DNA of 64,000 nucleotides, from assembly GCF_001077535.1 (NCBI RefSeq), contig NZ_CP011968.1:806001-870000 (forward strand), read 5' to 3'. Of this stretch, positions 1 to 8,649 are shown piece after piece. The position numbers were made by a program, and so were the translations under genes. The notes beneath the pieces are model-generated. The model did not search any database. It saw nothing but the letters and a program-made list of their open reading frames with translations, and had not been told where the DNA came from. Source of the DNA: Clostridioides difficile ATCC 9689 = DSM 1296 (GTDB lineage Bacteria > Bacillota > Clostridia > Peptostreptococcales > Peptostreptococcaceae). Each line of letters starts with the position of its first letter. Position 1 is the first letter of the stretch.

Positions 1-97
1 ACACTATAAATTACTTTTAACTTTTATATAACCATAAAGTTTTTATCTGGCACTTTAAATGGAGTTTTATATCAAATTTGCCTTCCATCGAATAACC

Positions 98-246
98 AAA
101 CTTAATTTAATTACACATTCCAAGATTCAAATATTCATTCAATATATTTGATAATTCTATGTTATAGCTATAATTAAATATAGATTATTAAAGTTAAATA
201 TTTATTTAATATATTGAATGATTTTTTACCTATATTTAATTAAGTT
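98..246. repeat. Imperfect long inverted repeat in AT-rich gap
   Basis: The gene-free first 477 bases contain nested inverted repeats. ATTCATTCAATATATT at 133-148 is complementary to AATATATTGAATGAT at 208-222, and the outer arms AAACTTAATT (98-107) and TTAATTAAGTTT (235-246) are also roughly complementary. The whole could fold into one long imperfect hairpin. It lies downstream of the minus-strand ABC operon, so it could serve as a terminator or transcript end, but it has no GC-rich stem or clean T tract. Nothing else is recognisable between 1 and 477. Confidence 0.4.
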
Positions 247-477
247 TCATTATATAATATAAAAATTGTTTTTGCATTAAGTTTTAATATAATACATAAT
301 AATTTTAAATAATAATATTATTATATATTTTTAAATTTTAGGAGTATATCTATTATATAGCGAGTAGATAAAACATATAAAATTCAAATAAAAGATATAT
401 ATTTTTAAATAAAATGGATATAGATTTCAACTAAAAAGAATATAAATTTCAAACCCAAAAATATCTAGCATTTACCA

Positions 478-1215
478 TTAAGAAATAACATCATTCTTTC
501 TAAAATTTCTATTGGCAATTTCAGAAAATACTATAGTAGTAATAAATGCAACACATATTGTAACTATAGTGTCATTAACATTTAAAGCAGATTGCTTTAT
601 AACCCCCATAGCACTACCTAACATAGAATAAGGGAAAAATATACCAACAGCAGGTTTTGCTACTATTAATCCCATACCAAATAGAGAAAGGCAAAGACTA
701 ATACCAATAGGAGTTGCAAAACTTCTAATCTTTATAGACATGTATAATTGTATAGAAGCTATTGAAATAGAAATAATCCAACCTTTAGCAATCCAACCAG
801 TCAATTCTTTAGGTACACTACCAGAAAAACCAAACATATTTCCTGCAACTATATAAAAGATAACAAAGAAAACTTGTGTAATAGCTGTAAGTATTGAAAC
901 TACTGTAAGTTTAGATAAAAAGATATTTTTTAAATTAACTGGCAGTGTCATTACATTATTCCAATTATGATTCATATGTTCAAGCCTACAAATATATGCA
1001 CAAAAGATTGCAATTAAGATAGGAAAGAAAAATTCCCCATAAAAAAGACTAACTTGAGTCCATAAGCTGTACCATTCTTTTTTGAGTATGCCTTGATTTA
1101 GATAAAAATTACCAGAACCAATCAACACACTTATAAGTGGCAAAGCTAATAATACATACCATATAAAAGAATTTTTTAACTTTAGAATTTCTCCCAAGAC
1201 TGACTTCCTTAACAT
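478..1215 (-). CDS. ABC-2 type permease, lantibiotic-immunity-like (subunit 2)
   Basis: This 245-residue protein is very hydrophobic, with about six predicted membrane segments, matching the size and layout of ABC-2 permeases of the MutG/EpiG/SpaG type. It should pair with the next permease upstream and the ATPase to export or expel a membrane-active peptide. The start is supported by an AGGAGGGA ribosome binding site just upstream. It is the last gene of a three-gene minus-strand operon (ATPase, permease, permease) with only 11 bases between the permeases. The substrate cannot be read from the sequence. The divergent two-component system suggests inducible antimicrobial-peptide detoxification. 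Confidence 0.8.
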   Translation of the reverse strand: MLRKSVLGEILKLKNSFIWYVLLALPLISVLIGSGNFYLNQGILKKEWYSLWTQVSLFYGEFFFPILIAIFCAYICRLEHMNHNWNNVMTLPVNLKNIFLSKLTVVSILTAITQVFFVIFYIVAGNMFGFSGSVPKELTGWIAKGWIISISIASIQLYMSIKIRSFATPIGISLCLSLFGMGLIVAKPAVGIFFPYSMLGSAMGVIKQSALNVNDTIVTICVAFITTIVFSEIANRNFRKNDVIS

Positions 1216-1226
1216 TTAAATCCCTC

Positions 1227-1988
1227 CTATACTTCTTTTTTTAATAAATGATTTCTTCCAATATAATAAATTAGCATTCCAATTAAGAAAACTAAAATCG
1301 TGATAGAAAAATTCATATCAATTCTATAGACAGATGAACCTAAAACATTATCATAAGCATAACTTAAAGGTGATAACTCTAGGTAATAAGACCATATAAA
1401 CAATCTACGAATACCTTGATAAAACAAACCTGATGTCAAACCTATAAAACTACCAATCATGCCAAATGTAATTGCAATCATTTGATTTGGAATTACAGTT
1501 GCAATCCATAGGTGTAGTGCAATGATAGCAATACTTACAAGAATTGTTCCTAATGTGTATTTTAAAAGTAAAGATACAGAAATTGACTCAATAACCCCTC
1601 TAAAATGTCCAAACAACACAATAGATAACACTTGCATCAATACAGGTATAGATACCAAAATAGCAGAACATAAAAATTTAGATAAATAAATACTATTTAA
1701 AGATGTCACAGAAGATTTTAAAAGCTTCCATGTATCTCCTTTATGTTCTATATCGCTTATACGTGATGTGATTATTGATATTAAGATAGGAAAGAATAGA
1801 CCATTTAAACTTGCAAAACTCATAAGCATATAGGAATATTCAAATCCACCTAACATATCTGGATTACGTGTAATAGCTCTATTTGAATTTACGATACACC
1901 ACATTATTTCAACAGCTGCAAATAAAAAGGTCATCAGAATAATCTTCTTTCTTTTAAGTTTATAAAATTCTAGACCAAGGTATTTCAT
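1227..1988 (-). CDS. ABC-2 type permease, lantibiotic-immunity-like (subunit 1)
   Basis: This 253-residue polytopic membrane protein resembles the MutE/EpiE class. A cytoplasmic N-terminus with a basic KLKRKK stretch is followed by about six membrane spans. The start codon overlaps the last base of the ATPase gene, implying translational coupling. Two different permeases of nearly equal length with one ATPase is the classic lantibiotic-immunity arrangement (FEG type). By analogy it forms the membrane channel with the downstream permease. From recalled gene order these genes may correspond to the cdd genes to the right of the C. difficile toxin locus, but the sequence alone does not prove this. 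Confidence 0.8.
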   Translation of the reverse strand: MKYLGLEFYKLKRKKIILMTFLFAAVEIMWCIVNSNRAITRNPDMLGGFEYSYMLMSFASLNGLFFPILISIITSRISDIEHKGDTWKLLKSSVTSLNSIYLSKFLCSAILVSIPVLMQVLSIVLFGHFRGVIESISVSLLLKYTLGTILVSIAIIALHLWIATVIPNQMIAITFGMIGSFIGLTSGLFYQGIRRLFIWSYYLELSPLSYAYDNVLGSSVYRIDMNFSITILVFLIGMLIYYIGRNHLLKKEV

Positions 1989-2902
1989 TATAAAGTCACC
2001 GCCTTACCAGTAAGTTCTAAGAATATATCTTCCAAGCTTTTTTTATGTTCTTCTATTCTAAATACATCTATATTTGAATGGACAAGCATACCATTTATTT
2101 TAGCCACATCTGAGTCTTTTAAATTTTCAATAGTCAAGTACCCATCTTGTATAAGTGACATATATCCTTTAGTATTTAATAGTTTTTGTGCAGATACAAC
2201 ATTCTTAGTTTTGATAGCAATCTGACTTTGACCTCTATTATGAAGTTCTTTTATGCTATCTTGAAAAACCAGTTCGCCATGATTTATTATTCCTATTGAT
2301 GTGGCAATTTGGTCAATTTCACTTAAAAGATGGCTAGAGATTAGAACAGTCATCCCGTATTTTTCTGGTAGAGATTTTATTAATTCTCTAATTTCCTCAA
2401 TCCCTGCTGGGTCGAGTCCATTTGTAGGTTCATCAAGTATTAATAATTTGGGAAACTTCATTATTGCCATAGCAATACCAAGACGTTGCTTCATACCTAA
2501 AGAATATTGACTAACTTTTTTATTTTTTTGATTTTCTAACCTTACAATTTTTAATGCTTCATTTACATTTTTTTTAGGTAAATCTAAGAGTCTTTGCATT
2601 ATGGTCATGTTTTCAAGCCCTGTAAGATGACCATAGTATGATGGAGATTCTATCAAAGAACCTATATCTTTTAAAATTGATATTCTATTTTTTTCATTTA
2701 ACTCTTTACCTAAAATATTAATATTTCCTTGTGTGGGTTTAGCAAGTCCAAGAAGCATTTTAAGAGTGGTAGATTTTCCAGCTCCATTAGGACCCAAAAA
2801 ACCATATACAGCTCCTTGTGGAACTCTTAGGTCTATATCCTTTACTCTAAATATTTTATTGTATTCCTTTGAAAGTCTTTGTGTTCTAATTATCATTTCC
2901 AT
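1988..2902 (-). CDS. ABC transporter ATP-binding protein (bacitracin/lantibiotic type)
   Basis: This is the nucleotide-binding subunit of the exporter. Walker A is GPNGAGKST near residue 40, the signature is SLGMKQR, and Walker B is LLILDEPTNGLDP, followed by an H-loop histidine in ISSHLL. A C-terminal tail of about 80 residues is typical of BcrA-like ATPases. An in-frame ATG at 2911 touches the GGGG of the ribosome binding site, so the ATG at 2902 (MEMIIRTQ), nine bases downstream of AAGGGG, is the better start. It is first in the operon and diverges from the response regulator gene. Confidence 0.88.
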   Translation of the reverse strand: MEMIIRTQRLSKEYNKIFRVKDIDLRVPQGAVYGFLGPNGAGKSTTLKMLLGLAKPTQGNINILGKELNEKNRISILKDIGSLIESPSYYGHLTGLENMTIMQRLLDLPKKNVNEALKIVRLENQKNKKVSQYSLGMKQRLGIAMAIMKFPKLLILDEPTNGLDPAGIEEIRELIKSLPEKYGMTVLISSHLLSEIDQIATSIGIINHGELVFQDSIKELHNRGQSQIAIKTKNVVSAQKLLNTKGYMSLIQDGYLTIENLKDSDVAKINGMLVHSNIDVFRIEEHKKSLEDIFLELTGKAVTL

Positions 2903-2973
2903 ATGTTTCATCCCCTTTTTTAATCTGTGCTTATTGATTCTTTTAACTTATATCAGTATAATAACTTGGTTAC

Positions 2974-2991
2974 ATTTCAATTAGCTGAAAT
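2974..2991. promoter_or_regulatory. Dyad in the divergent ABC/two-component promoter region
   Basis: ATTTCA and TGAAAT form a 6-bp inverted repeat separated by six bases. It lies within the roughly 170-base gap from which the ABC operon and the regulator/kinase genes diverge. Flanking GGTTA and TAACC extend the symmetry loosely. It is a candidate binding site for the adjacent OmpR-type regulator, though that family usually uses direct repeats. Confidence 0.35.
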
Positions 2992-3072
2992 TTACCTTAC
3001 AATAACCTTAAAAGTCTATTTAGGCAAAGTTGTGAAAATGGGTATATGGTATACTAAAGGAGGGTGATGATT

Positions 3073-3780
3073 ATGGAGTCAATAAAAGATAAAAAAATAC
3101 TTGTGGTTGATGACCACAAGGAATTATTAAAAATGATAGATGAAATCCTGAGAAAAGAGGGATTTAGTAGAGTATTTTTAGCATCAAGTTATGAGGAAGC
3201 TGTTAAGGTATTTAGAAATGTAAAGCCAGATTGTGCAATTTTAGATGTTGTATTGCCAGATGGAGATGGTTTTTCTATTATGAGAAAAATTAGAGAGACA
3301 TCTAAAATACCAGTGATTTTTCTCTCTGCAAGAGGTGAAGATGAAGATAGATTGATTGGTTTGGGCTTAGGGGCTGACGATTATATAGTAAAGCCATTTT
3401 TACCAAAGGAACTTACTTTAAGGCTTGTGGGTATATTAAATCGTGTATATGTGCCTATAGAAGAAGAGGAGTTGCCAGTATTTAAACTGGGAGATTCTGT
3501 TGTTGTGAATTTAAATAGTGCATGTGTTGAGAAAGAAGGGCAAGAGATTTCTTTAACAGCTAAAGAGCATTCGTTGCTTTTAAAGTTGTATGAAAATAAA
3601 GGGAGAATTGTTACTAATGATTCACTATGTCAAGCCATTTGGGGAGATGATATGTATGGATATGAAAATACCCTTATGGTTCATGTTAGAAGGGTTAGAG
3701 AGAAGATAGAAAAAACTCCATCTACACCTAAACATCTTATTACAGTAAGAGGTCTTGGATATAAGTTGATGATTAATTAA
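3073..3780 (+). CDS. OmpR/PhoB-family response regulator
   Basis: The N-terminal receiver domain has the acidic pair DD at residues 13-14, the predicted phosphoacceptor Asp58 (ILDVVLPDGDG) and the conserved Lys in IVKPF. The C-terminal winged helix is of the OmpR type (ending near VRGLGYKLM). GTG (3064) and ATG (3067) are in frame upstream, but AAAGGAGGG at 3056-3064 points to the ATG at 3073. It pairs with the histidine kinase 44 bases downstream and presumably controls the divergent ABC exporter, as in BceRS/CprR-type systems. Confidence 0.9.
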   Translation: MESIKDKKILVVDDHKELLKMIDEILRKEGFSRVFLASSYEEAVKVFRNVKPDCAILDVVLPDGDGFSIMRKIRETSKIPVIFLSARGEDEDRLIGLGLGADDYIVKPFLPKELTLRLVGILNRVYVPIEEEELPVFKLGDSVVVNLNSACVEKEGQEISLTAKEHSLLLKLYENKGRIVTNDSLCQAIWGDDMYGYENTLMVHVRRVREKIEKTPSTPKHLITVRGLGYKLMIN

Positions 3781-3824
3781 TTTTAGATATTAGAATAAAA
3801 GAAATCAAGAGGAGTGATTTAATT

Positions 3825-5231
3825 TTGGATAGTGTAAAGTACATATTGAGGCGATTTATAGGTTCAAGTATCTTGATTTCATTACTTTTTATTGTATTAA
3901 ATATAGCAGGTTTTCTTCTGTTTTCATATATGTTATTTGTATCTAAATACTCTGATAATTTAGATACAAGTGATAGCAGAGAAATAAAATCAAACTTGAT
4001 TATGATTGAAGATAATTTGGTTTTAAAAGATGGAAAGTTTATTTTAGATGATTCTAGTAAGGAAATACTACATAAAAATAAAGTTTGGGCAATGTTAATT
4101 GATAACAATGGAGATAGAATATGGGGATTTGATTTACCAAAAGAAATTCCAAGTCATTATACTTTGACAGATGTAGCAAAGTTTTCAAGGTTCTTTTTAA
4201 AGGACTATCCTGTGTATGTATGGGAACATCCAAATGGAATATTAGTAACAGGTTATCCAAAAGACAAGTACACTAAGTTTAACCTTACTTATACGGTTAA
4301 GGAAATAGAACAATTTCCTATGTTAATAATAGGTATGTTTTTGGTTAATGCAATAGTTACTTTTTTAATAGCTCTATTCATAGGTTTAAAAATGGTGAAA
4401 TCTATAAAACCAATTATTACTGGCATAAAGCTTATGTCAAAAGGAGAGCCAGTACTTTTACAAGAAAAAGGAATACTAAGTGATATTTCAAAATCTATTA
4501 ATACTGTATCTAAAGAGTTGCAAATGAAAGATGAAAAACTTAGGAAGAAAGAGGAAGCTAGGTCTAACTGGATTGCAGGAATATCTCATGATATAAGAAC
4601 TCCACTTTCAATGATAATTGGATATGCTGGAGAACTTGAAGAAAGCAGTAGCCTTTCAAATAGAGAACAAGAGCAAGTGTCTATTATATGCAATCAAGGG
4701 ATTAAAATCAGAGAATTAGTAAATGACCTAAATTTAGTGTCTAAACTTGAATATAATATGCAAGCATTGAATTGTGATAAGATTAGAGTTTCTGCGTTTT
4801 TGAGAGAGCTTATTTCTGAGTTTATAAATAATAATTTGGATAATGACTTTTACGTTGAACTTGATATACTAAATGAAGATATTATTATAGATGCAGATAA
4901 AAAATTATTAAAAAGGGCTATTAGTAATTTAATACAAAATAGTATAACTCATAACCAACAAGGATGTAATATAAGGGTTACCTCTAAGTCTGATTTAGAT
5001 TTTTGCTATATAATTGTTGAAGATGATGGAAAAGGTATGAGTCAAGAAAGAATTAATAGTTTATTAAAGAGCCAAAATGGACTAAGTGAGGCATATGCCA
5101 AAGGTCAAAATCATGGTCTAGGTATTTTGATAGTATCTGGCATTATTAATGCACATAGAGGTAAATTAGATATTACGAGCATTGATAGTCAGGGACTAAA
5201 AACAATACTAAAATTACCTCTAATTAAGTGA
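3825..5231 (+). CDS. Sensor histidine kinase
   Basis: This 468-residue membrane kinase has two transmembrane segments (about 11-38 and 165-190) flanking an extracytoplasmic sensor of about 125 residues. A HAMP-like linker follows, then the HisKA box GISHDIRTP with His255, and an HATPase domain with N, G1 (DDGKGMS) and G2 (HGLGI) boxes. The TTG start is preceded by AGAGGAG at 3808-3814. The sizeable external domain differs from the short-loop BceS-type kinases, so the kinase may sense its ligand directly. It is co-directional with the regulator and likely co-transcribed. Confidence 0.9.
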   Translation: MDSVKYILRRFIGSSILISLLFIVLNIAGFLLFSYMLFVSKYSDNLDTSDSREIKSNLIMIEDNLVLKDGKFILDDSSKEILHKNKVWAMLIDNNGDRIWGFDLPKEIPSHYTLTDVAKFSRFFLKDYPVYVWEHPNGILVTGYPKDKYTKFNLTYTVKEIEQFPMLIIGMFLVNAIVTFLIALFIGLKMVKSIKPIITGIKLMSKGEPVLLQEKGILSDISKSINTVSKELQMKDEKLRKKEEARSNWIAGISHDIRTPLSMIIGYAGELEESSSLSNREQEQVSIICNQGIKIRELVNDLNLVSKLEYNMQALNCDKIRVSAFLRELISEFINNNLDNDFYVELDILNEDIIIDADKKLLKRAISNLIQNSITHNQQGCNIRVTSKSDLDFCYIIVEDDGKGMSQERINSLLKSQNGLSEAYAKGQNHGLGILIVSGIINAHRGKLDITSIDSQGLKTILKLPLIK

Positions 5232-5298
5232 TATTTTATAAAATAATAACAGATAAGAATGAAGAATGAAAATATTTTGAAAATAATTTTATTCTTTA

Positions 5299-5327
5299 TT
5301 GACAAATTAACTCTATTAGAGTAGAAT
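5299..5327 (+). promoter_or_regulatory. Promoter P1 with overlapping operator-like dyad
   Basis: A consensus -35 TTGACA (5299-5304) and a -10 TAGAAT (5322-5327) are separated by 17 bases. The 14-base dyad TCTATTAGAGTAGA (5312-5325) covers the spacer and -10. It matches the better dyad at 5724-5737 at 12 of 14 positions. A bound repressor would block RNA polymerase. The nearby orphan BlaI-family gene at 6991 is the obvious candidate regulator. Confidence 0.6.
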
Positions 5328-5333
5328 AAGGAT

Positions 5334-5492
5334 AAATTCTTTTCTTGTCAAGTTTTATTAAAGTAAAGAGTAACTTGTGCTTTATGCGCTTATGGCTGAG
5401 TTACTCATGGTATCAAAATTTTCATAGAAATAATATTTTGGAATTATTGTAAGGTTATTAAATTCTTTAGATAATTCCATTTTTTTTATTTT
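5334..5492 (+). ncRNA. Candidate small RNA transcribed from P1
   Basis: No open reading frame of useful length lies between promoter P1 and the terminator at 5440-5492. The predicted transcript of about 155 bases contains an internal hairpin (GAGTAACT at 5368-5375 with AGTTACTC at 5399-5406) and ends in GGAATTAT/ATAATTCC followed by a long T tract. The combination of consensus promoter, internal stem and intrinsic terminator is that of an independent small RNA. No known Rfam family was recognised. Expression is not shown, and a short peptide product is not excluded. Confidence 0.45.
5440..5492 (+). terminator. Intrinsic terminator of the P1 transcript
   Basis: GGAATTAT (5440-5447) pairs with ATAATTCC (5471-5478), followed by a T-rich run to about 5492. 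The loop is large (23 bases), so efficiency is uncertain. Confidence 0.5.
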
Positions 5493-5515
5493 TTAGTTAA
5501 TATTTAATTTTATTA

Positions 5516-5544
5516 TTGACAAAAAAATTCTACTAAAATAGAAT
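5516..5544 (+). promoter_or_regulatory. Promoter P2 with overlapping operator-like dyad
   Basis: TTGACA (5516-5521), a 17-base spacer and TAGAAT (5539-5544) repeat the architecture of P1. The dyad TCTACTAAAATAGA (5529-5542) overlaps the -10, and the wider ATTCTA/TAGAAT arms are perfect. The transcript would run through a region without genes to a weak AT-only terminator-like stem (TAACTAT 5642-5648 with ATAGTTA 5664-5670, then a T-rich tail). This would give a second candidate small RNA of about 125 bases. Confidence 0.55.
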
Positions 5545-5709
5545 TATGGTATAGTGTTTTTTAATTTTAAGAAAAAATATAATGACATCCTAAAAAAGTT
5601 TTAATTATACGCTGTTCTGTGTAGTTATAATAGCTTCTATGTAACTATTGTAAGTATATTATTATAGTTATTTATTTAAAGTACGATAAATGTTTTAAAT
5701 TGAAGTATT

Positions 5710-5739
5710 TTGCGCCATTAAGTTCTACTAAAGTAGAGT
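5710..5739 (+). promoter_or_regulatory. Possible promoter P3 with the best operator dyad
   Basis: The perfect dyad TCTACT-AA-AGTAGA (5724-5737) is the clearest member of the set of three. A weaker promoter surrounds it: TTGCGC at 5710-5715, an 18-base spacer and TAGAGT at 5734-5739. A partial fourth copy (AATAGA at 5864-5869) lies further downstream. The symmetry resembles BlaI/MecI/CopY operators, which centre on TACA-like half sites. Confidence 0.45.
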
Positions 5740-5942
5740 TTTTGTGTAGTATTTTTAGAAATAACATATATATATATGTATTTATGTTGAAATATATGGA
5801 AAATTTATAATATAATTAATGAAAAAATTTAAACTTTGTAATATATAAATAAAAAAACTCTAAAATAGAAGGATATAATTATATAGAATGTTTCAATTAA
5901 ACAAGGTAAAAACTATAATCTTAAAATTAAAATTAACATTAT

Positions 5943-6705
5943 TCTTAAGAAGCAAGAAATTTAGAAAGTAGGAAGTTTAGTGATAAGTGGTAGTAAGTAA
6001 GAAATTTAGGAAGTGGGAAGTTTAGTTATAAGTAGTAGTAAGTAAGAAATTTAGTAAGTGGGAAGTTTAGTGATAAGTGGTAGTAAGTAAGAAATTTAGG
6101 AAGTGGGAAGTTTAGTTATAAGTAGTAGTAAGTAAGAAATTTAGTAAGTGGGAAGTTTAGTAGTAATAATTTATAGCAAGTAAGAAATTTAGGAAGTAGG
6201 AAGTTTAGTAATAATTTGTAGCAAGTAAGAAACTTAGGGAGTAGGAAGTTTAGTAATAATTTATAGCAAGTAAGAAATTTAGGGAGTAGGAAGTTTAGTA
6301 ATAATTTGTAGTAAGTAAGAAATTTAGAAAGTAGGAAATTTAGTAATAATTTATAGTAAGTAAGAAAATTAGGGAGTAGGAAGTTTAGTAATAATTTATA
6401 GTAAGTAAGAAATTTAGAAAGTAGGAAGTTTAGTAATAATTTATAGCAAGTAAGAAATTTAGGGAGTAGGAAGTTTAGTAATAATTTGTAGCAAGTAAGA
6501 AATTTAGAAAGTAGGAAGTTTAGTAGTAATTTATAGTAAGTAAGAAATTTAGTAAGTGAGAAGTTTAGTTATAATTTATAGTAAGTAAGAAATTTAGTAA
6601 GTGAGAAGTTCAGTAATAAGTTGTAGTAAATAAAAAGTTTAGGAAGTAGGAAGTTCAGTAATAAGTTGTAGTAAATAAAAAATTTAGGAAGTAGGATTTA
6701 CTGAA
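5943..6705. repeat. 45-bp minisatellite, about 16 copies
   Basis: Direct head-to-tail repeats have a 45-base period and contain the motif AAGTAAGAAATTTAG followed by a GGAAGTTTAG-like block. Units differ by a few substitutions. The first ones carry a TGGTAG variant and the later ones a TAATTTATAG variant. There are no unique spacers, so this is not CRISPR. Stop codons occur in the frames examined, so it is not a coding repeat. It separates the small-RNA region from the BlaI-family gene. Confidence 0.9.
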
Positions 6706-6990
6706 ATACAAATATTTAAAATCAAAGAGTTTAAAAGAAAGGAGAGCTACTGGACAAGTATCCAAAATAGATAGCTGAGTACAAAATATTTCATAAAATT
6801 AAGCAATATAATACAAGAGAATTTTGACATTATTTATATATATTTACCGTGTACAAATAGCTAAATTTAGGATTAAGATTGAAAAATATCTTATAAGTCT
6901 GAGCTTATATAAATCCGTATAAGATGTATTTAATCGAAAAATTTTATTATGGATATTGCTTGTCTATATTCTGAGTAGCAAGGTTTTATC

Positions 6991-7380
6991 ATGACTATAA
7001 AAAAGTTGCCACAATCAGAATTAAAGATAATGAAATTTATATGGAAATCAGATTCCAAAGTAACATCTAGAGATATTGTTTTAGGAATGGAGCAAAAATA
7101 TCAATGGAAACAAACGACAACTTTGACTCTTTTATCTAGATTAGTAGTAAAAAGATTTCTAAATTCTCAAAAGATAGATAAATATACGCATTATGAAGTT
7201 TTAATTAAAGAAAAGGAATACATAGGAGTTGAGACAAGAGATTTTTTTAGAAATATTCATGATTCTTCTATAAAAAGTTTATTGTTGTCATTACATGAAA
7301 ATATTAATTTGAGCAAAGATGATATTTTACTTATTGAAGAGTGGATAAAAAATCTAAAAGAAGAGGAGAAAGACGTATAA
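6991..7380 (+). CDS. BlaI/MecI/CopY-family transcriptional repressor (orphan)
   Basis: This 129-residue protein matches the penicillinase-repressor family. It opens with the characteristic LPQSELKIMKFIW winged-helix start, then the recognition region QWKQTTTLTLLSRLV and a C-terminal dimerisation helix. Family members bind short dyads as dimers. In bla/mec systems they are cleaved after signalling from the membrane sensor BlaR1/MecR1. No BlaR1-like or beta-lactamase gene is adjacent, so the inducing signal is unknown. Three dyads of suitable symmetry lie 1.2-1.7 kb upstream. The ribosome binding site (AGCAAGG) is weak. Confidence 0.85.
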   Translation: MTIKKLPQSELKIMKFIWKSDSKVTSRDIVLGMEQKYQWKQTTTLTLLSRLVVKRFLNSQKIDKYTHYEVLIKEKEYIGVETRDFFRNIHDSSIKSLLLSLHENINLSKDDILLIEEWIKNLKEEEKDV

Positions 7381-7551
7381 GCAAACGTATTTCTTATAGC
7401 ATCAATATAAAGTGTATGTAAGTGTATTTATGTAATATATTAGTCTACTTAAGTAATATGACAAATGATTATAAGTGGATTATGATACTATAATGTGAAT
7501 CTAAATAAATTAAATATAAATTAATAGTGGATATTCTATTTAATTAAATTT

Positions 7552-7597
7552 AAAAAGCTACCTTTACTTATAAGTATAATTAAGGTAGCTTTTTAAA
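7552..7597 (+). terminator. Intrinsic terminator downstream of the BlaI-family gene
   Basis: AAAAAGCTACCTT (7552-7564) and AAGGTAGCTTTTT (7582-7594) form a perfect 13-bp stem. It can work in either direction because both flanks are A/T runs. Confidence 0.75.
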
Positions 7598-7729
7598 TAG
7601 AGGTAGTGTAATTAAAGAGAATTTTTAAATATAAATTGTGAAGCTTTAATATAGATGATAATATATATTTTGCAAATATGACACAGTGTTTTCGTATTTA
7701 AGATGATAAAATAAATAGGAATTAATGAT

Positions 7730-8165
7730 GATATTGAAAAAATAAAAATAAAGGATTAATATAAGATATTAAAGAGATAGAGATAAAAGTGTTAACAGAA
7801 GATATTGAAAAAATAAAAGATTGATATAAGATACTGAAGAGGTAGAAACAAAAGTATTAATAGAAGATATTGAAAAAATAAAAACAAAAGATTGATAGAA
7901 AGTACTGAATAGATAGAGATAAAAGTGTTAATAGAAGATATTGAAAAAATAAAAGATTGATATAAGATACTGAAGAGGTAGAAACAAAAGTGTTAATAGA
8001 AGATATTGAAAAAATAAAAGATTGATATAAGATACTGAAGAGGTAGAAACAAAAGTGTTAATAGAAGATACTAAAAAAGTAAAAATAAAGGATTAATAAA
8101 AGGTACTGAAGAGATAGAGAAAAAAATGTTAATAGAAGATACTGAAAAAATAGAAATAAAAAATT
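7730..8165. repeat. Approximately 65-bp minisatellite, about 6 copies
   Basis: Degenerate direct repeats with a 65-base period carry motifs AAGATATTGAAAAAATAAAA and GTGTTAATAGAAG. The unit itself contains shorter internal similarity (GATATTGAA and GATACTGAA blocks). The array runs almost up to the ribosome binding site of the VOC gene. The rest of 7381-8178 holds only the terminator described above. Confidence 0.85.
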
Positions 8166-8178
8166 AGGAGGAAAATTT

Positions 8179-8649
8179 ATGAAATATCAGGTTTCATTAT
8201 TAGCAGTGAAGGATATTGAAGTATCAAAAAAATTTTACAAAGAATTATTTGAGCAAGAAATTGAATTGGACTTAGGTAAAAATGTAACATTTAAAGGAGG
8301 ATTTGCTATACAAGAAGACTTCGCATGGCTTACAGGGATTAATCCAGATACAGTTATACAAAAATCAAATAATATGGAACTTTATTTTGAGGTTGATGAT
8401 TTTGACGAATTTATTGAAAAACTCAATTATTATAAAGATGTAGAGTTTGTCCATAAGCCACTAAAACATGAATGGCAACAAAGAGTAGTGCGTATTTATG
8501 ACCCAGATAAGCATATTATTGAGATAGGAGAGTCTATGGAAGTTATAGCTAGAAGATATTTATCTGAGGGATATTCTGTAGAAGAAACTTCTAAAATAAT
8601 TCAACATCCAATTGAATTTGTAAAGCAGTGTGAAAATAGTAAGGAATGA
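8179..8649 (+). CDS. VOC (glyoxalase/bleomycin-resistance) superfamily protein
   Basis: This 156-residue protein has paired beta-alpha-beta-beta-beta modules, starting MKYQVSLLAVKDIEVSKKFY and including MELYFEVDD and RIYDPDKHIIEIGE. The glutamates and histidines of these motifs usually form the VOC metal site. A C-terminal tail of about 35 residues (RYLSEGYSVEETSKI) resembles a small helix-turn-helix and occurs in a clostridial subgroup of the family. AGGAGG lies just upstream of the ATG. It is a single gene, and the substrate is unknown. Confidence 0.85.
   Translation: MKYQVSLLAVKDIEVSKKFYKELFEQEIELDLGKNVTFKGGFAIQEDFAWLTGINPDTVIQKSNNMELYFEVDDFDEFIEKLNYYKDVEFVHKPLKHEWQQRVVRIYDPDKHIIEIGESMEVIARRYLSEGYSVEETSKIIQHPIEFVKQCENSKE

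Noticed and set aside
5943-6705. Possible CRISPR array
   Set aside because: Units are contiguous with no unique spacers, differ from each other by substitutions, and no cas genes are near. The same applies to all other tandem arrays in the window.
6991-7380. Beta-lactam resistance operon
   Set aside because: Only a BlaI-type repressor is present. No BlaR1-type sensor or beta-lactamase gene lies within several kilobases.
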